Shown here one piece after another: positions 8,865 to 16,648 of a stretch of 64,000 nucleotides of DNA. The stretch spans positions 31,739 to 95,738 of the forward strand of contig NZ_JAPNLM010000016.1 in the NCBI RefSeq assembly GCF_026627255.1, read 5' to 3'. Within the stretch, counting starts at the first letter, position 1. Each line of letters starts with the position of its first letter. This stretch comes from Streptomyces antarcticus. Lineage in GTDB: Bacteria; Actinomycetota; Actinomycetes; Streptomycetales; Streptomycetaceae. The notes beneath the pieces are model-generated. The model was given only the letters and a program-made list of their open reading frames with translations, did not search any database and was not told the DNA's origin. Both the position numbers and the translations under genes were made by a program.

Positions 8865-10019
8865 CTACAGCAGGGCGAACTGTCCGCCCGGGCCCTCCTC
8901 CTGGTGGTCCAGCACCGAGGCCGGGCGGCGCGCCCAGCGGGGCGCCGGCAGTACCCCGGCGGCGCGCGGCCCGGACGCCGGGAGGAGGGGGCCCGGCTCG
9001 AACGCGGCCCGCTCCGGGACCAGATCGGCCAGCAGCGCCAGGGTGGTGACCAGGGCGAGCAGCTCCGAGGTCCACTCCTGCGGCCACTCGGCCGGACCGA
9101 GCGCCTCCAGCCCGTCGGCCGCGGGGTCCCGGTGCGCGGTGCGCGCGGCGAACCAGGACTCCAGCACCCGGGCGCCCTGGACCTCGTACTCCCAGGCCCC
9201 GGGCGGGACGGGCGAGACGGTCCCGCCGCCCAGGCTCAGCGTTTCGCTCCCGGCGTCGTACGCGATCCCGTGCGGCCACCCGGCCACCGCCGAGCGGACG
9301 TACGGGCGCCGCCCGCCGGGCAGCCGGGGCGGCTCGCCGCCGCGCGCCCCGCGCAGCTGGACGGCGAGCAGCCGGTGTCCCAGGTCCAGCCCGGCCCGCC
9401 AGCGCTCCGCCGTGGCGGCGAGCGGCACCTCGTACCCCCGGGGGCCGGGGCGGCCCGCCGCGAGGATCCAGCACAGCACGTCCTGCGGCGTGACCCAGCC
9501 GCCGTACTGCCCGCCGAGGAGGGGCAGCAGGCCCGGCGCGAGGTTCGGTTCGGCGCCGCCCGGACGCCGGTGCAGGGGGCGGACCCGGACGGACCGCCCG
9601 GCCGGCAGGTGCGCGGTCACGAGCGGCTCCGGGCCCTCGACCAGGAACAGCTGGTGCCCGTCCAGCACCCGCCAGAGCTCGGGACGGGCGCTGTCGATCA
9701 GCCGCTGGTCGGGCAGCAGCCACTGCTCGTCGAAGGGGGCGCGAAGCACCCGTACGGGGTCGGGGCAGGGGCCCGGGCCGTCGGCGAACCGGGTCGTGGC
9801 CGAGCGCTGGCCGGGCAGGGCCGCGGCCCCGGCGGCCGGCGTGCGGCTGCGGCTCGGGCGGAACAGCCGTTCGCGGTCGGCTCCTTCGGCGCCGGCCAGG
9901 GCGGCCCAGCGGGCGCGCAGGACGGCCGGGTCGGGCGCGGCCACCCAGTCCCGGCCGAGGCGCAGGCCGCCCGTGGCCCAGGGCATCAGATCGTCCAGCA
10001 GCGGTACGTCGTCGCTCAC
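8865..10019 (-). CDS. orphan protein resembling the type ISP restriction-modification specificity domain
   Basis: A 384-residue protein without signal peptide or membrane segment. The run from DLMPWATGGLRLGR through RERLFRPSRSRTP, PFDEQWLLPDQRLID and RPGGAEPNLAPGL matches what I recall as the C-terminal domain of LlaBIII-like type ISP enzymes, which handles DNA specificity. The nuclease, helicase and methylase modules of such enzymes are absent here and in the neighbourhood. Streptomyces carries similar stand-alone versions, so it may have a separate housekeeping role. The ATG start at 10019 has no clear ribosome binding site. Confidence 0.65.
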   Translation of the reverse strand: MSDDVPLLDDLMPWATGGLRLGRDWVAAPDPAVLRARWAALAGAEGADRERLFRPSRSRTPAAGAAALPGQRSATTRFADGPGPCPDPVRVLRAPFDEQWLLPDQRLIDSARPELWRVLDGHQLFLVEGPEPLVTAHLPAGRSVRVRPLHRRPGGAEPNLAPGLLPLLGGQYGGWVTPQDVLCWILAAGRPGPRGYEVPLAATAERWRAGLDLGHRLLAVQLRGARGGEPPRLPGGRRPYVRSAVAGWPHGIAYDAGSETLSLGGGTVSPVPPGAWEYEVQGARVLESWFAARTAHRDPAADGLEALGPAEWPQEWTSELLALVTTLALLADLVPERAAFEPGPLLPASGPRAAGVLPAPRWARRPASVLDHQEEGPGGQFALL

Positions 10020-10126
10020 GCCGCCGATGGTAGCGACGACACCCGGCGGCCGGGCTGCGTCCAGGCCGAAGCGTTACGCTCCTTGTGTAGGCATACATCC
10101 CGTATCGACCGAGGAGAAGGACGGCC

Positions 10127-10297
10127 ATGAGTCAGTACGACGAATACTCGACTCCGTCGCAGGCCGAGGGCGAGCGCCTCGACGAGGACATGGACGAGAC
10201 CCAGCGCGCGCAGCGGCGCCACCCCCAGACGACGCGCACCACGCCGTCCCAGGCGGAGGGGGAGCGCGCCGCGGAGGACGACGCCCAGCAGGACTGA
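10127..10297 (+). CDS. small acidic protein with two TPSQAEGER repeats
   Basis: A 56-residue protein starting at an ATG 6 bases after a strong GAGGAGAAGG site. Its sequence is a duplication: STPSQAEGERLDED in the first half and TTPSQAEGERAAED in the second, joined by a short basic stretch. It is highly acidic and polar with no hydrophobic core, so it is probably disordered. I recall similar small proteins in other Streptomyces. Function unknown. It is transcribed divergently from the ISP-like gene and converges on the GntR gene. Confidence 0.75.
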   Translation: MSQYDEYSTPSQAEGERLDEDMDETQRAQRRHPQTTRTTPSQAEGERAAEDDAQQD

Positions 10298-10390
10298 GGC
10301 CGCCGCGGTCGCGGTGGCTGGCGCTGGCGATAGCCGTGGCGATGGCGGCGTCGGTGACGGCGGTGGTGGTGGTGACGGCGGCGGCGGCGG

Positions 10391-10411
10391 CCGCGGGCGC
10401 CGCGCCCGCGG
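10391..10411. terminator. hairpin between convergent genes
   Basis: A perfect 9-base stem, CCGCGGGCG paired with CGCCCGCGG, around a 3-base loop. It sits between the 56-residue protein gene and the oppositely directed GntR gene, so it can serve both. It has no U-run, as is common in Streptomyces. Confidence 0.55.
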
Positions 10412-10423
10412 GCCCGCGCCCCG

Positions 10424-11173
10424 TCAGTGCGCGTCCACCGTCACGGTGAAGGAGAAGCGGTCGCCGCGGTAGCGGATGCGGGCCACGTCCACGACCCGGC
10501 CGTCCTCGTCGTACGTCACACCCGTGTAGTGCAGGATCGGACTGAGCAGCGGAACCTGGAGCAGTTCCGCCGTCTCCGGGTCGGCGAGCCGGGCCTCGAT
10601 CGTGTCGGTGATCCGGCTGATCCGCACCCCCGCGATGTCCCGCAGGACCTTGGTCATCGGCCACCGTTCGAGATCGGCGGGCTCCACGGCGGCGGCGAAC
10701 TCGGGGAGGACCGCGTTCTCCGCCCAGTTGGTCGGCTCCCCGCTCTCGCGGTCGTGGCGCAGCCGGCGGTAGGTGACCACCTCGGCCGTGTCCGGGAAGT
10801 GCTCCAGCAGCTCCCCGGCCACGGCCGTGCGCCCGTGGCCGAGAATCGTCGTACGGTCACCTGACTGCTGGGCCACGATGGCGTCGACCGAGCCCAGCAG
10901 GCGCACGGGGGCGCCGCGCAGCGCACCCGGCTCGATGAAGGTGCCGCGCCGCCGGTGCCGGCTGATCAGACCCTCGCCCTCCAGCTCCTTGAGGGCCTGC
11001 CGCATGGTCAGCACGCTGACCCCGTAGTGCCCGGCGAGCTGCTCCTCGGTGGGCAGGCGCAGCGAGGCGTCCGGGGTGCGCCCGAGTATCGAGGCGCGCA
11101 GCGACTGTGACACCTGGTACCAGAGCGGGAGCTTCCGGTTCAGTACCAGCGAGTCGGGGGCGAAGGCGGTCAC
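10424..11173 (-). CDS. GntR/HutC-family transcriptional regulator
   Basis: A regulator of 249 residues. The N-terminal winged helix-turn-helix (about 15-85) has the GntR pattern LRLPTEEQLAGHYGVS, TMRQALKELEGEGLI and RRRGTFI. The C-terminal half is a UTRA effector domain ending in RIRYRGDRFSFTVTVD. It lies 64 bases downstream of hmgA on the same strand, so it may be co-transcribed and could sense a tyrosine or homogentisate intermediate. That link rests on position only. Confidence 0.88.
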   Translation of the reverse strand: MTAFAPDSLVLNRKLPLWYQVSQSLRASILGRTPDASLRLPTEEQLAGHYGVSVLTMRQALKELEGEGLISRHRRRGTFIEPGALRGAPVRLLGSVDAIVAQQSGDRTTILGHGRTAVAGELLEHFPDTAEVVTYRRLRHDRESGEPTNWAENAVLPEFAAAVEPADLERWPMTKVLRDIAGVRISRITDTIEARLADPETAELLQVPLLSPILHYTGVTYDEDGRVVDVARIRYRGDRFSFTVTVDAH

Positions 11174-11237
11174 GGGTGGTTCTCCGTAGGGCTGGACAGG
11201 GGAGAGTGGCGGCGGAGGTGAGCGTACGCAGGACGGG

Positions 11238-12575
11238 TCAGGCGCGGAAGTGGCGCTGCAGTCCGCGCCAGACGTCGTCGTAGCCGCGCTGGAGGTGGTC
11301 CGCGCCGGCCGCCTGGGCGGTGGCGGTGATCGGCCAGCGGGTCTCGAACATGAACGCCAGGCCGTCGTCGATCTTCTGCGGCTTCAGCTCGGCGGCGCTC
11401 GCCCGGTCGAAGGTCTCCCGGTCCGGGCCGTGCGCGGACATCATGTTGTGTAGCGAACCGCCGCCGGGGACGAACCCCTCGGCCTTGGCGTCGTAGGCCC
11501 CGTCGATCAGGCCCATGTACTCGCTCATCACGTTGCGGTGGAAGTAGGGCGGGCGGAAGGTGTCCTCGCCGACGAGCCAGCGCGGGGCGAAGACCACGAA
11601 GTCCACGCCCGCCAGCCCCGGGGTGTCGGACGGCGAGGTCAGGACGGTGAAGATCGACGGGTCGGGGTGGTCGTAGCTGATCGAGCCGAGGACGTTGAAC
11701 CGGCGCAGGTCGTAGACGTACGGGACGTGCGTGCCGTGCCAGGCGACGACGTCGAGCGGGGAGTGGTCGTAGGTCGCCGACCAGAGGTTGCCGCAGAACT
11801 TGTTGACGACCTCGGTCGGGCGGTCGAGCAGGCCGGGCTCCTCGTACGCGGCCACCGGGGCCTGGAAGTCACGGGCGGCGGCAAGGCCGTTGGCGCCGAT
11901 CGGGCCCAGGTCGGGGAGCTCGAAGGGCTGCCCGTAGTTCTCGCAGACGTACCCGCGGGCGTCGGCGTCGAGCAGCTCGACGCGGAAGCGCACGCCGCGG
12001 GGGATCAGCGCCACCTCGCCCGGACGGGCGGCGAGGAGGCCGAACTCGGTCCGCAGGAGCAGTCCGCCGCGCTCGGGGACGATCAGCAGCTCGCCGTCGG
12101 AGTCACTGAACACCCGGTCGTCCATGGAGGCGTTGGCGGCGTAGAGGTGGATGGCCATGCCGGCGCGCTGGGTCGCGTCGCCGTTCCCGCCGAGGGTCCA
12201 CAGGCCGCCCAGGAAGTCGGTGCCGGGCGCCGGGTCGGGCAGCGGGTTCCAGCGCAGCCGGTTCGGGTCCGCGGGGGCCTCGGTGAAGGGGGCGGTGCGC
12301 AGGGCCCCGTTGTCGACCCGGGTGAAGGGCGGGTGCGCGGCCGAGGGGCGGATCCGGTAGAGCCAGGAGCGCCGGTTGTGGCTGCGCGGCTCGGTGAAGG
12401 CGCTGCCGCTGAGCTGCTCGGCGTAGAGGCCCAGCGGTGCGCGCTGGGGCGAGTTCCGGCCGAGCGGCAGGGCGCCGGGGACGGCCTCCGAGCTGTGCTC
12501 GTTGCCGAAGCCGCCGAGGTACTCCAGAGCCTCCGCCGTCTTTCTGGCCCGCTCGCTGCCGGACTGCTCGCTCAT
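11238..12575 (-). CDS. hmgA: homogentisate 1,2-dioxygenase
   Basis: Cytoplasmic non-haem Fe(II) dioxygenase of 445 residues that opens the ring of homogentisate to maleylacetoacetate in tyrosine and phenylalanine breakdown. Conserved blocks include LGGFGNEHSSEA, GLYAEQLSGSAFT, KFCGNLWSATYDHSPLDVVAWHG, the iron-binding PPYFHRNVMSEYMG (His and Glu) and SLHNMMSAHGPD (His). Length matches the family. The ATG at 12575 follows GGAGCGGGAG; the reading frame extends upstream but without support. A 9-base inverted repeat sits 23 bases upstream and probably binds the pathway regulator. No maleylacetoacetate isomerase or fumarylacetoacetase is adjacent. Confidence 0.96.
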   Translation of the reverse strand: MSEQSGSERARKTAEALEYLGGFGNEHSSEAVPGALPLGRNSPQRAPLGLYAEQLSGSAFTEPRSHNRRSWLYRIRPSAAHPPFTRVDNGALRTAPFTEAPADPNRLRWNPLPDPAPGTDFLGGLWTLGGNGDATQRAGMAIHLYAANASMDDRVFSDSDGELLIVPERGGLLLRTEFGLLAARPGEVALIPRGVRFRVELLDADARGYVCENYGQPFELPDLGPIGANGLAAARDFQAPVAAYEEPGLLDRPTEVVNKFCGNLWSATYDHSPLDVVAWHGTHVPYVYDLRRFNVLGSISYDHPDPSIFTVLTSPSDTPGLAGVDFVVFAPRWLVGEDTFRPPYFHRNVMSEYMGLIDGAYDAKAEGFVPGGGSLHNMMSAHGPDRETFDRASAAELKPQKIDDGLAFMFETRWPITATAQAAGADHLQRGYDDVWRGLQRHFRA

Positions 12576-12883
12576 GTGCTGCTCCCGCTCCTTCGAAGGA
12601 ATCCTATGGCCGACAGTAGGATTCCGCGGCCTCCACGTCAACGGCGGCTTTCGGTCGAGCGGTCGGCGGGTCGGGCGGGTCGGGCGGGTTGGGGGGTCGG
12701 GCGGGTCCGGCGGTTCCGACCTGTAGGACCTGTAGGGCCTGTCGGACGGGTCGCCGGGGCCGCCGGCCGGCCTCAGGCGCGGCCGCAGCGGGTGGCGGGC
12801 GGGGCGAACGGATGTGCACCGGGCCGGACGGATTCGCGCACGGGGGGATCCCAAAAGGTGAACATTGCTCTACTCTCTCGCGC
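12576..12883. other. divergent promoter region of hmgA and the beta-helix operon
   Basis: A 308-base gap with no supported gene. Next to hmgA it holds the inverted repeat listed separately. The middle has imperfect GGGTCGGGC repeats (about 12659-12715) and a GGACCTGTAG-like repeat near 12717-12745. The right end must carry the promoter for the beta-helix gene, but no clear -10/-35 pair stands out. Confidence 0.6.
12598..12625. promoter_or_regulatory. inverted repeat upstream of hmgA
   Basis: GGAATCCTA and its perfect inverse TAGGATTCC are spaced by 10 bases, so the arm centres are about two helical turns apart. The position just upstream of the hmgA start fits an operator. The binding protein is unknown; the downstream GntR is one candidate. 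Confidence 0.6.
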
Positions 12884-15178
12884 ATGTCGTGGACCCGCAG
12901 GTTTCCTGCCGTGCCGGCGGCGCTCCTCGCCGCCCTCCTCGCCCTCCTGTCCCTCTTCGCCGCCGCCCCCGCCGCCCAGGCCCACGAGGAGCGGCCCGTC
13001 ACCCTCCCCGACGGCACCGGATCCGTGCCCGTGTACCGCGCGGGGGAGCCAGACCTGCTGGTCTGCAAGACGGACCGGCCCGCTTTCGAACGCCGCGTGT
13101 CCGCCTTCCCCGAAGCGCTGCGGCAGCGCAACCTCGCCCTCTACGAGCGGTGCGAGAAGGCCGGCTACCGCCACCTCCAGGAGGCCGTGGACGCCGTCGA
13201 CCGGCCCGGGATGAACATCGCGATCCTCCCCGGCCTCTACGAGGAGGAGCCCTCCCTCCCGAAGCCCGCCGGCGAGTGCGCCGCGCTGAAGGCCCCCGAC
13301 TCCTCACTCGGGTACCAGATCCTCAGCTACGAGCAGCAGGTGCGGTGTCGGCACAACCAGAACCTCGTCGCCATCCTCGGCAAGACGAACCTCCAGATCG
13401 AGGGCACGGGAGCCTCGCGACTGGACGTGGTCATCGACGCCAAGTACCAGAAGCTGAACGCCGTCCGCGCCGACCGGTCCAATGGCGTCTACTTCCGCAA
13501 CTTCACCGCCCAGCGCACCACGTTCAATTCGCTGTACGTGCTCGCGGGTGACGGCTTCGTCATCGACGATGTACTGACCCGCTGGAACGACGAGTACGGT
13601 TTCCTGACCTTCGCCAGTGACCACGGGCTCTACAAGAACTGCGAGTCGTACGGGAACGGCGACTCGGGCATCTACCCCGGCAGCGCCTCCGACATCAACG
13701 ACGGCCGTGGCTACGAGGTCCCCCGGTACTCCATCGAGATCACCGGCTGCCGCAGCCACCACAACATGGTCGGCTACTCCGGAACCGCGGGCGACTCGGT
13801 CTGGGTTCACGACAACGAGTTCGATCAGAACATGGGCGGCGCCTCGATGGACAGCGCCTTCCCCGGCCACCCCGGACTCCCGCAGAACCACGCCAAGTTC
13901 GAGCGGAACCTGATCCACGACAACAACCAGGACTACTACCGGTACGTCGCCGACGGTACCTGCGCAAAGCCGCCGGCCGAGCGCGGCTACGAGCAGGGCG
14001 TCGTCTGCCCCCAGATCTCCATGCCGCCGGGCACCGGGATCATCACCGCGGGCGGCAACTGGAACCTGTACGAGGGCAACTGGGTGTACGGGCACCAGCG
14101 GGCGGGCTTCTTTCTCAGCGCCGTCCCGGCCTTCATCCGCGGCGAGGAGGCATGGTCCAAGCAGACGGACACCTCCCACCACAACCGGTACGCCGGGAAC
14201 GTGATGGGCAAGGACAGGGCGGGCGCCGCCCGGCCCAACGGCATGGACGTGTGGTGGGACGGCCAGGGGCGCGGCAACTGCTGGCAGGACGGCCCCGACG
14301 GCTCCACCCCGGGCACCGTCCCGCAGTGCGGCGCCGCCCGCGGCGACCTCACCGGGGCCTCGGCCCGGCTGGTGGGCGAACCGGTCAAGCTGGTCCAGTT
14401 GCTGGTCTGCGCCGACTACAGCGTCCAGGCACGCAAACTCCCGGCCGGCTGCGACTGGTACGGCGCCCGCGGCCTGGAGCGGGTGGAGACCCAGATCGCG
14501 CTGGCCGTGGCGGCGGTGCTGCTGCTCGTCGGCGGCGTGCTGTGGTGGCGGCGCCTGCGCGGCTCCCGGCTGGGCACGGCCGCCTCGCTCCTCGGCCTGG
14601 CCGGGCTCGCGCTGGACGTCGCGGGCTCCACCGCGGGGCTGGTCGCCACCTTCGTCCCGGCGCTGGCACTGCTCCTCCTCGGGCTGTGGTGGACGGGCGC
14701 CGGCCTGGCGCTGCGCGCCGACCGCCCCTGGCTGGCCCGTCTGACCCTGCTGCTGGCCGGGCTCACCCTGCTCGACGCCTTCGACAAGGCGGTCCTGATG
14801 ATCCCCTGGACCCCCCTGAGCCCCGCCTGGGTACGGGCCCTGGTGGCGCTGGTCTGGGTGCTCTGGGCGGTCGTGGCCTCAGCCCGCCCCGCCTCCCCGG
14901 CCCCGGTCGGCACCCGCACCCCGCCCCCGCCCGCCGACCCGGGCCCGGCTCCGGCCGTGGGCGGCGCCCCGGGCCCGGCTTCGGGCGGTGCCCGTACTCC
15001 GGCCGCGGCCCGGGGCGCGGGTGGTGACCCCGCTCCCGCACCGGCCGTTGCTGCGGGAGGCGACCCGGGCCCGGCTCCGGCCGTGGGCGGCGCCCCCGCC
15101 CCGGCCGGCCCTGCCTCCAGCACCAACGCGGCCGCCGACCGCCGGTCCGACCACCCCGGAACGGACGGCCCCCGATGA
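12884..15178 (+). CDS. secreted right-handed beta-helix protein with C-terminal membrane helices
   Basis: A 764-residue protein. A signal peptide covers about residues 1-30, ending AAQAHEE. The following ~470 residues include NosD/pectate-lyase-like beta-helix turns (GVYFRNFTAQRTTFNSLYV, GLYKNCESYGNGDSGIYPG, SIEITGCRSHHNMVGYSG). The C-terminal third has about five hydrophobic helices, then a Pro/Ala/Gly-rich tail built of GPAPAVGGAP-like repeats. The stop overlaps the next start (ATGA). NosD relatives help copper-site assembly, and the next genes encode a cupredoxin-like lipoprotein and a polytopic membrane protein, so a metal or cell-surface role is plausible but unproven. The ATG at 12884 is chosen because it places the signal peptide correctly. 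Confidence 0.82.
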   Translation: MSWTRRFPAVPAALLAALLALLSLFAAAPAAQAHEERPVTLPDGTGSVPVYRAGEPDLLVCKTDRPAFERRVSAFPEALRQRNLALYERCEKAGYRHLQEAVDAVDRPGMNIAILPGLYEEEPSLPKPAGECAALKAPDSSLGYQILSYEQQVRCRHNQNLVAILGKTNLQIEGTGASRLDVVIDAKYQKLNAVRADRSNGVYFRNFTAQRTTFNSLYVLAGDGFVIDDVLTRWNDEYGFLTFASDHGLYKNCESYGNGDSGIYPGSASDINDGRGYEVPRYSIEITGCRSHHNMVGYSGTAGDSVWVHDNEFDQNMGGASMDSAFPGHPGLPQNHAKFERNLIHDNNQDYYRYVADGTCAKPPAERGYEQGVVCPQISMPPGTGIITAGGNWNLYEGNWVYGHQRAGFFLSAVPAFIRGEEAWSKQTDTSHHNRYAGNVMGKDRAGAARPNGMDVWWDGQGRGNCWQDGPDGSTPGTVPQCGAARGDLTGASARLVGEPVKLVQLLVCADYSVQARKLPAGCDWYGARGLERVETQIALAVAAVLLLVGGVLWWRRLRGSRLGTAASLLGLAGLALDVAGSTAGLVATFVPALALLLLGLWWTGAGLALRADRPWLARLTLLLAGLTLLDAFDKAVLMIPWTPLSPAWVRALVALVWVLWAVVASARPASPAPVGTRTPPPPADPGPAPAVGGAPGPASGGARTPAAARGAGGDPAPAPAVAAGGDPGPAPAVGGAPAPAGPASSTNAAADRRSDHPGTDGPR

Positions 15179-15564
15179 CCCCCGCCCCCACCACCACCCC
15201 GCCGCCCGCGGCCGGTATGCCACCCGTTACGGCGGCCGATACGCCGTCGCCCGCGCTGGTCCGTCCGCCGTCGCTGCCCGCCGGGGCCGGGGTGGTGCCG
15301 CCGCCACCCGCCCTCGTGGTGACGCCGCCCGCCCCGTCCGACGGGCACCCGGCCGCCGGGGCCGGTAGGACCCCGCTGCCCGCCGGCCCCTTTGCGCCGC
15401 CGCCGGACACCTCCCGCGGCGCGCGCCACTGCGCCGCGCGGCGCGCCGGTGGGGCCCGGCTCGCCGCAGCCGGTACGACGCTGCCCGGCGCCGCCGGGGA
15501 CGTCCGGCACTCTGCCCCGCGGCGCGCCGGTGCGGCCCCGCTCGCCGTCGGGGGTGGGCGGTGA
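15175..15564 (+). CDS. Pro/Ala-rich hypothetical protein, probably translated by coupling
   Basis: A 129-residue reading frame that overlaps the preceding stop by ATGA and the following start by GTGA. The protein is low-complexity, Pro/Ala/Thr-rich at first and Arg/Ala/Gly-rich later, with no domain or signal peptide. The tight overlaps at both ends argue that it is translated. The composition, and a DNA sequence that largely repeats the tail of the previous gene, argue that it may have little function of its own. Confidence 0.45.
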   Translation: MTPAPTTTPPPAAGMPPVTAADTPSPALVRPPSLPAGAGVVPPPPALVVTPPAPSDGHPAAGAGRTPLPAGPFAPPPDTSRGARHCAARRAGGARLAAAGTTLPGAAGDVRHSAPRRAGAAPLAVGGGR

Positions 15565-16535
15565 GCGCGGCGGGAGCAGCGGTCGGCCCCCGCGCCGAGG
15601 ACATCCGGTGCGATGTCTGCCGCATCCCGCCCCCGGTACGCCGGGCGCGGCGCCGAGCCGCCCGTACCGCCGCCCTGCTCACCCTCGTCCTGCTGCTCGG
15701 GGGCGGGGCGGCGACGGGCTGTGGCGGGCGGGCCACCACCCACCACAAGCCCGGTACCAGCCACGAGGAGGCCTCCGGCAGCGCGGGCACCCTGCTCACC
15801 ACCGACGACGGCGCCGGCCACCGGCTCCGCGAGGTACCGGCCGAGGGTGCGCCGAAGGTCCGCCTGACCGCCCGCCCGGACTCCGAGGACGGCTGGAACC
15901 TCCAACTGGCGTTGGACAGCTTCGACTTCACCCCCGACAGCACCGGCGGCGCCGCCCTCCGGGGCGCGGGCCACGCCCACCTGGAGCTCGACGGCCGCAA
16001 ACTGGCCCGGCTGTACAGCCCCTGGTTCCACCTGCCCGCCGCGCAGGTCCCCGAGGGCGCGCACACCCTGACCGTCCGGCTCTACGCCGACGATCACACC
16101 GCCTGGGCGGTGTCCGGCAAGCCGATCGAGGCGACCATCCCGCTCGCCGGCGGCGGCCAAGCCGCCGGTCACAGCCATGACGCCACCCCGCCGACGTCCA
16201 CGCCCGCACCGACACCGACACCGACCCCTGGCCAGGGGCCGGGCCAGGCCCCCGGCCAGACCCACGGGCAGGCCGACCGCACCGTCACGATCACCGTCCG
16301 GGACGGCAAGGTCACCCCCGCACCCGCGCGCACCGAGCTGAAGCGCGGCGAGCGTCTCGCCCTGCGCGTCACCAGCGACCGTGCGGACACGCTGCACGTC
16401 CACGGCTACGACAAGGAACTCGCCCTGCCCGCGGGCCAGGAGGCCACCCTGGTCCTGACGGTCGACCGCACCGGCCTCTTCGAGGTCGAGACCCACGCGT
16501 CCGGCCTCGTCCTGACCCAGCTCCTCGTCCGATGA
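15561..16535 (+). CDS. lipoprotein with C-terminal cupredoxin-like domain
   Basis: A 324-residue predicted lipoprotein. A basic N-region holds a CDVC pair (Cys17, Cys20). A hydrophobic stretch at about 37-51 leads to a lipobox-like ATGC with Cys54. The outer part has a domain with GHAHLELDG, then a Pro/Thr/His linker, then about 90 residues (VTITVRDGKVTPAPARTEL to the end) that read like a cupredoxin fold, with LHVHGYDKE and a VETHASG loop. The canonical cupredoxin Cys ligand is not obvious. The start is the GTG overlapping the previous stop. It likely acts at the outer membrane face together with the flanking membrane proteins. Confidence 0.75.
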   Translation: MSAAGAAVGPRAEDIRCDVCRIPPPVRRARRRAARTAALLTLVLLLGGGAATGCGGRATTHHKPGTSHEEASGSAGTLLTTDDGAGHRLREVPAEGAPKVRLTARPDSEDGWNLQLALDSFDFTPDSTGGAALRGAGHAHLELDGRKLARLYSPWFHLPAAQVPEGAHTLTVRLYADDHTAWAVSGKPIEATIPLAGGGQAAGHSHDATPPTSTPAPTPTPTPGQGPGQAPGQTHGQADRTVTITVRDGKVTPAPARTELKRGERLALRVTSDRADTLHVHGYDKELALPAGQEATLVLTVDRTGLFEVETHASGLVLTQLLVR

Positions 16536-16648
16536 CCCCGCACCCGTCCCCCTCCCGGCCATCTGTACCGGCAAGGCCGGAGCCGGAGCCGGACGCAGCG
16601 GCTGAGGTCCCGGTCCGTGCCGGCCGGGTCCGGGCGGCACGGTGGTGA
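16532..16648 (+). CDS. possible 38-residue coupling ORF
   Basis: An ATG overlapping the lipoprotein stop (ATGA) opens a 38-codon frame that ends in a TGA overlapping the GTG start region of the next gene. It would keep ribosomes moving between the two genes. The product is Pro/Arg-rich with no domain. It could equally be fortuitous. Confidence 0.3.
   Translation: MTPHPSPSRPSVPARPEPEPDAAAEVPVRAGRVRAARW

Noticed and set aside
10342..10449. A short hydrophobic frame starting MAASVTAVVVV between the repeat protein and GntR genes
   Set aside because: It runs into the GntR gene on the other strand, has no ribosome binding site, and is explained by GCG/GTG-rich DNA and a terminator stem.
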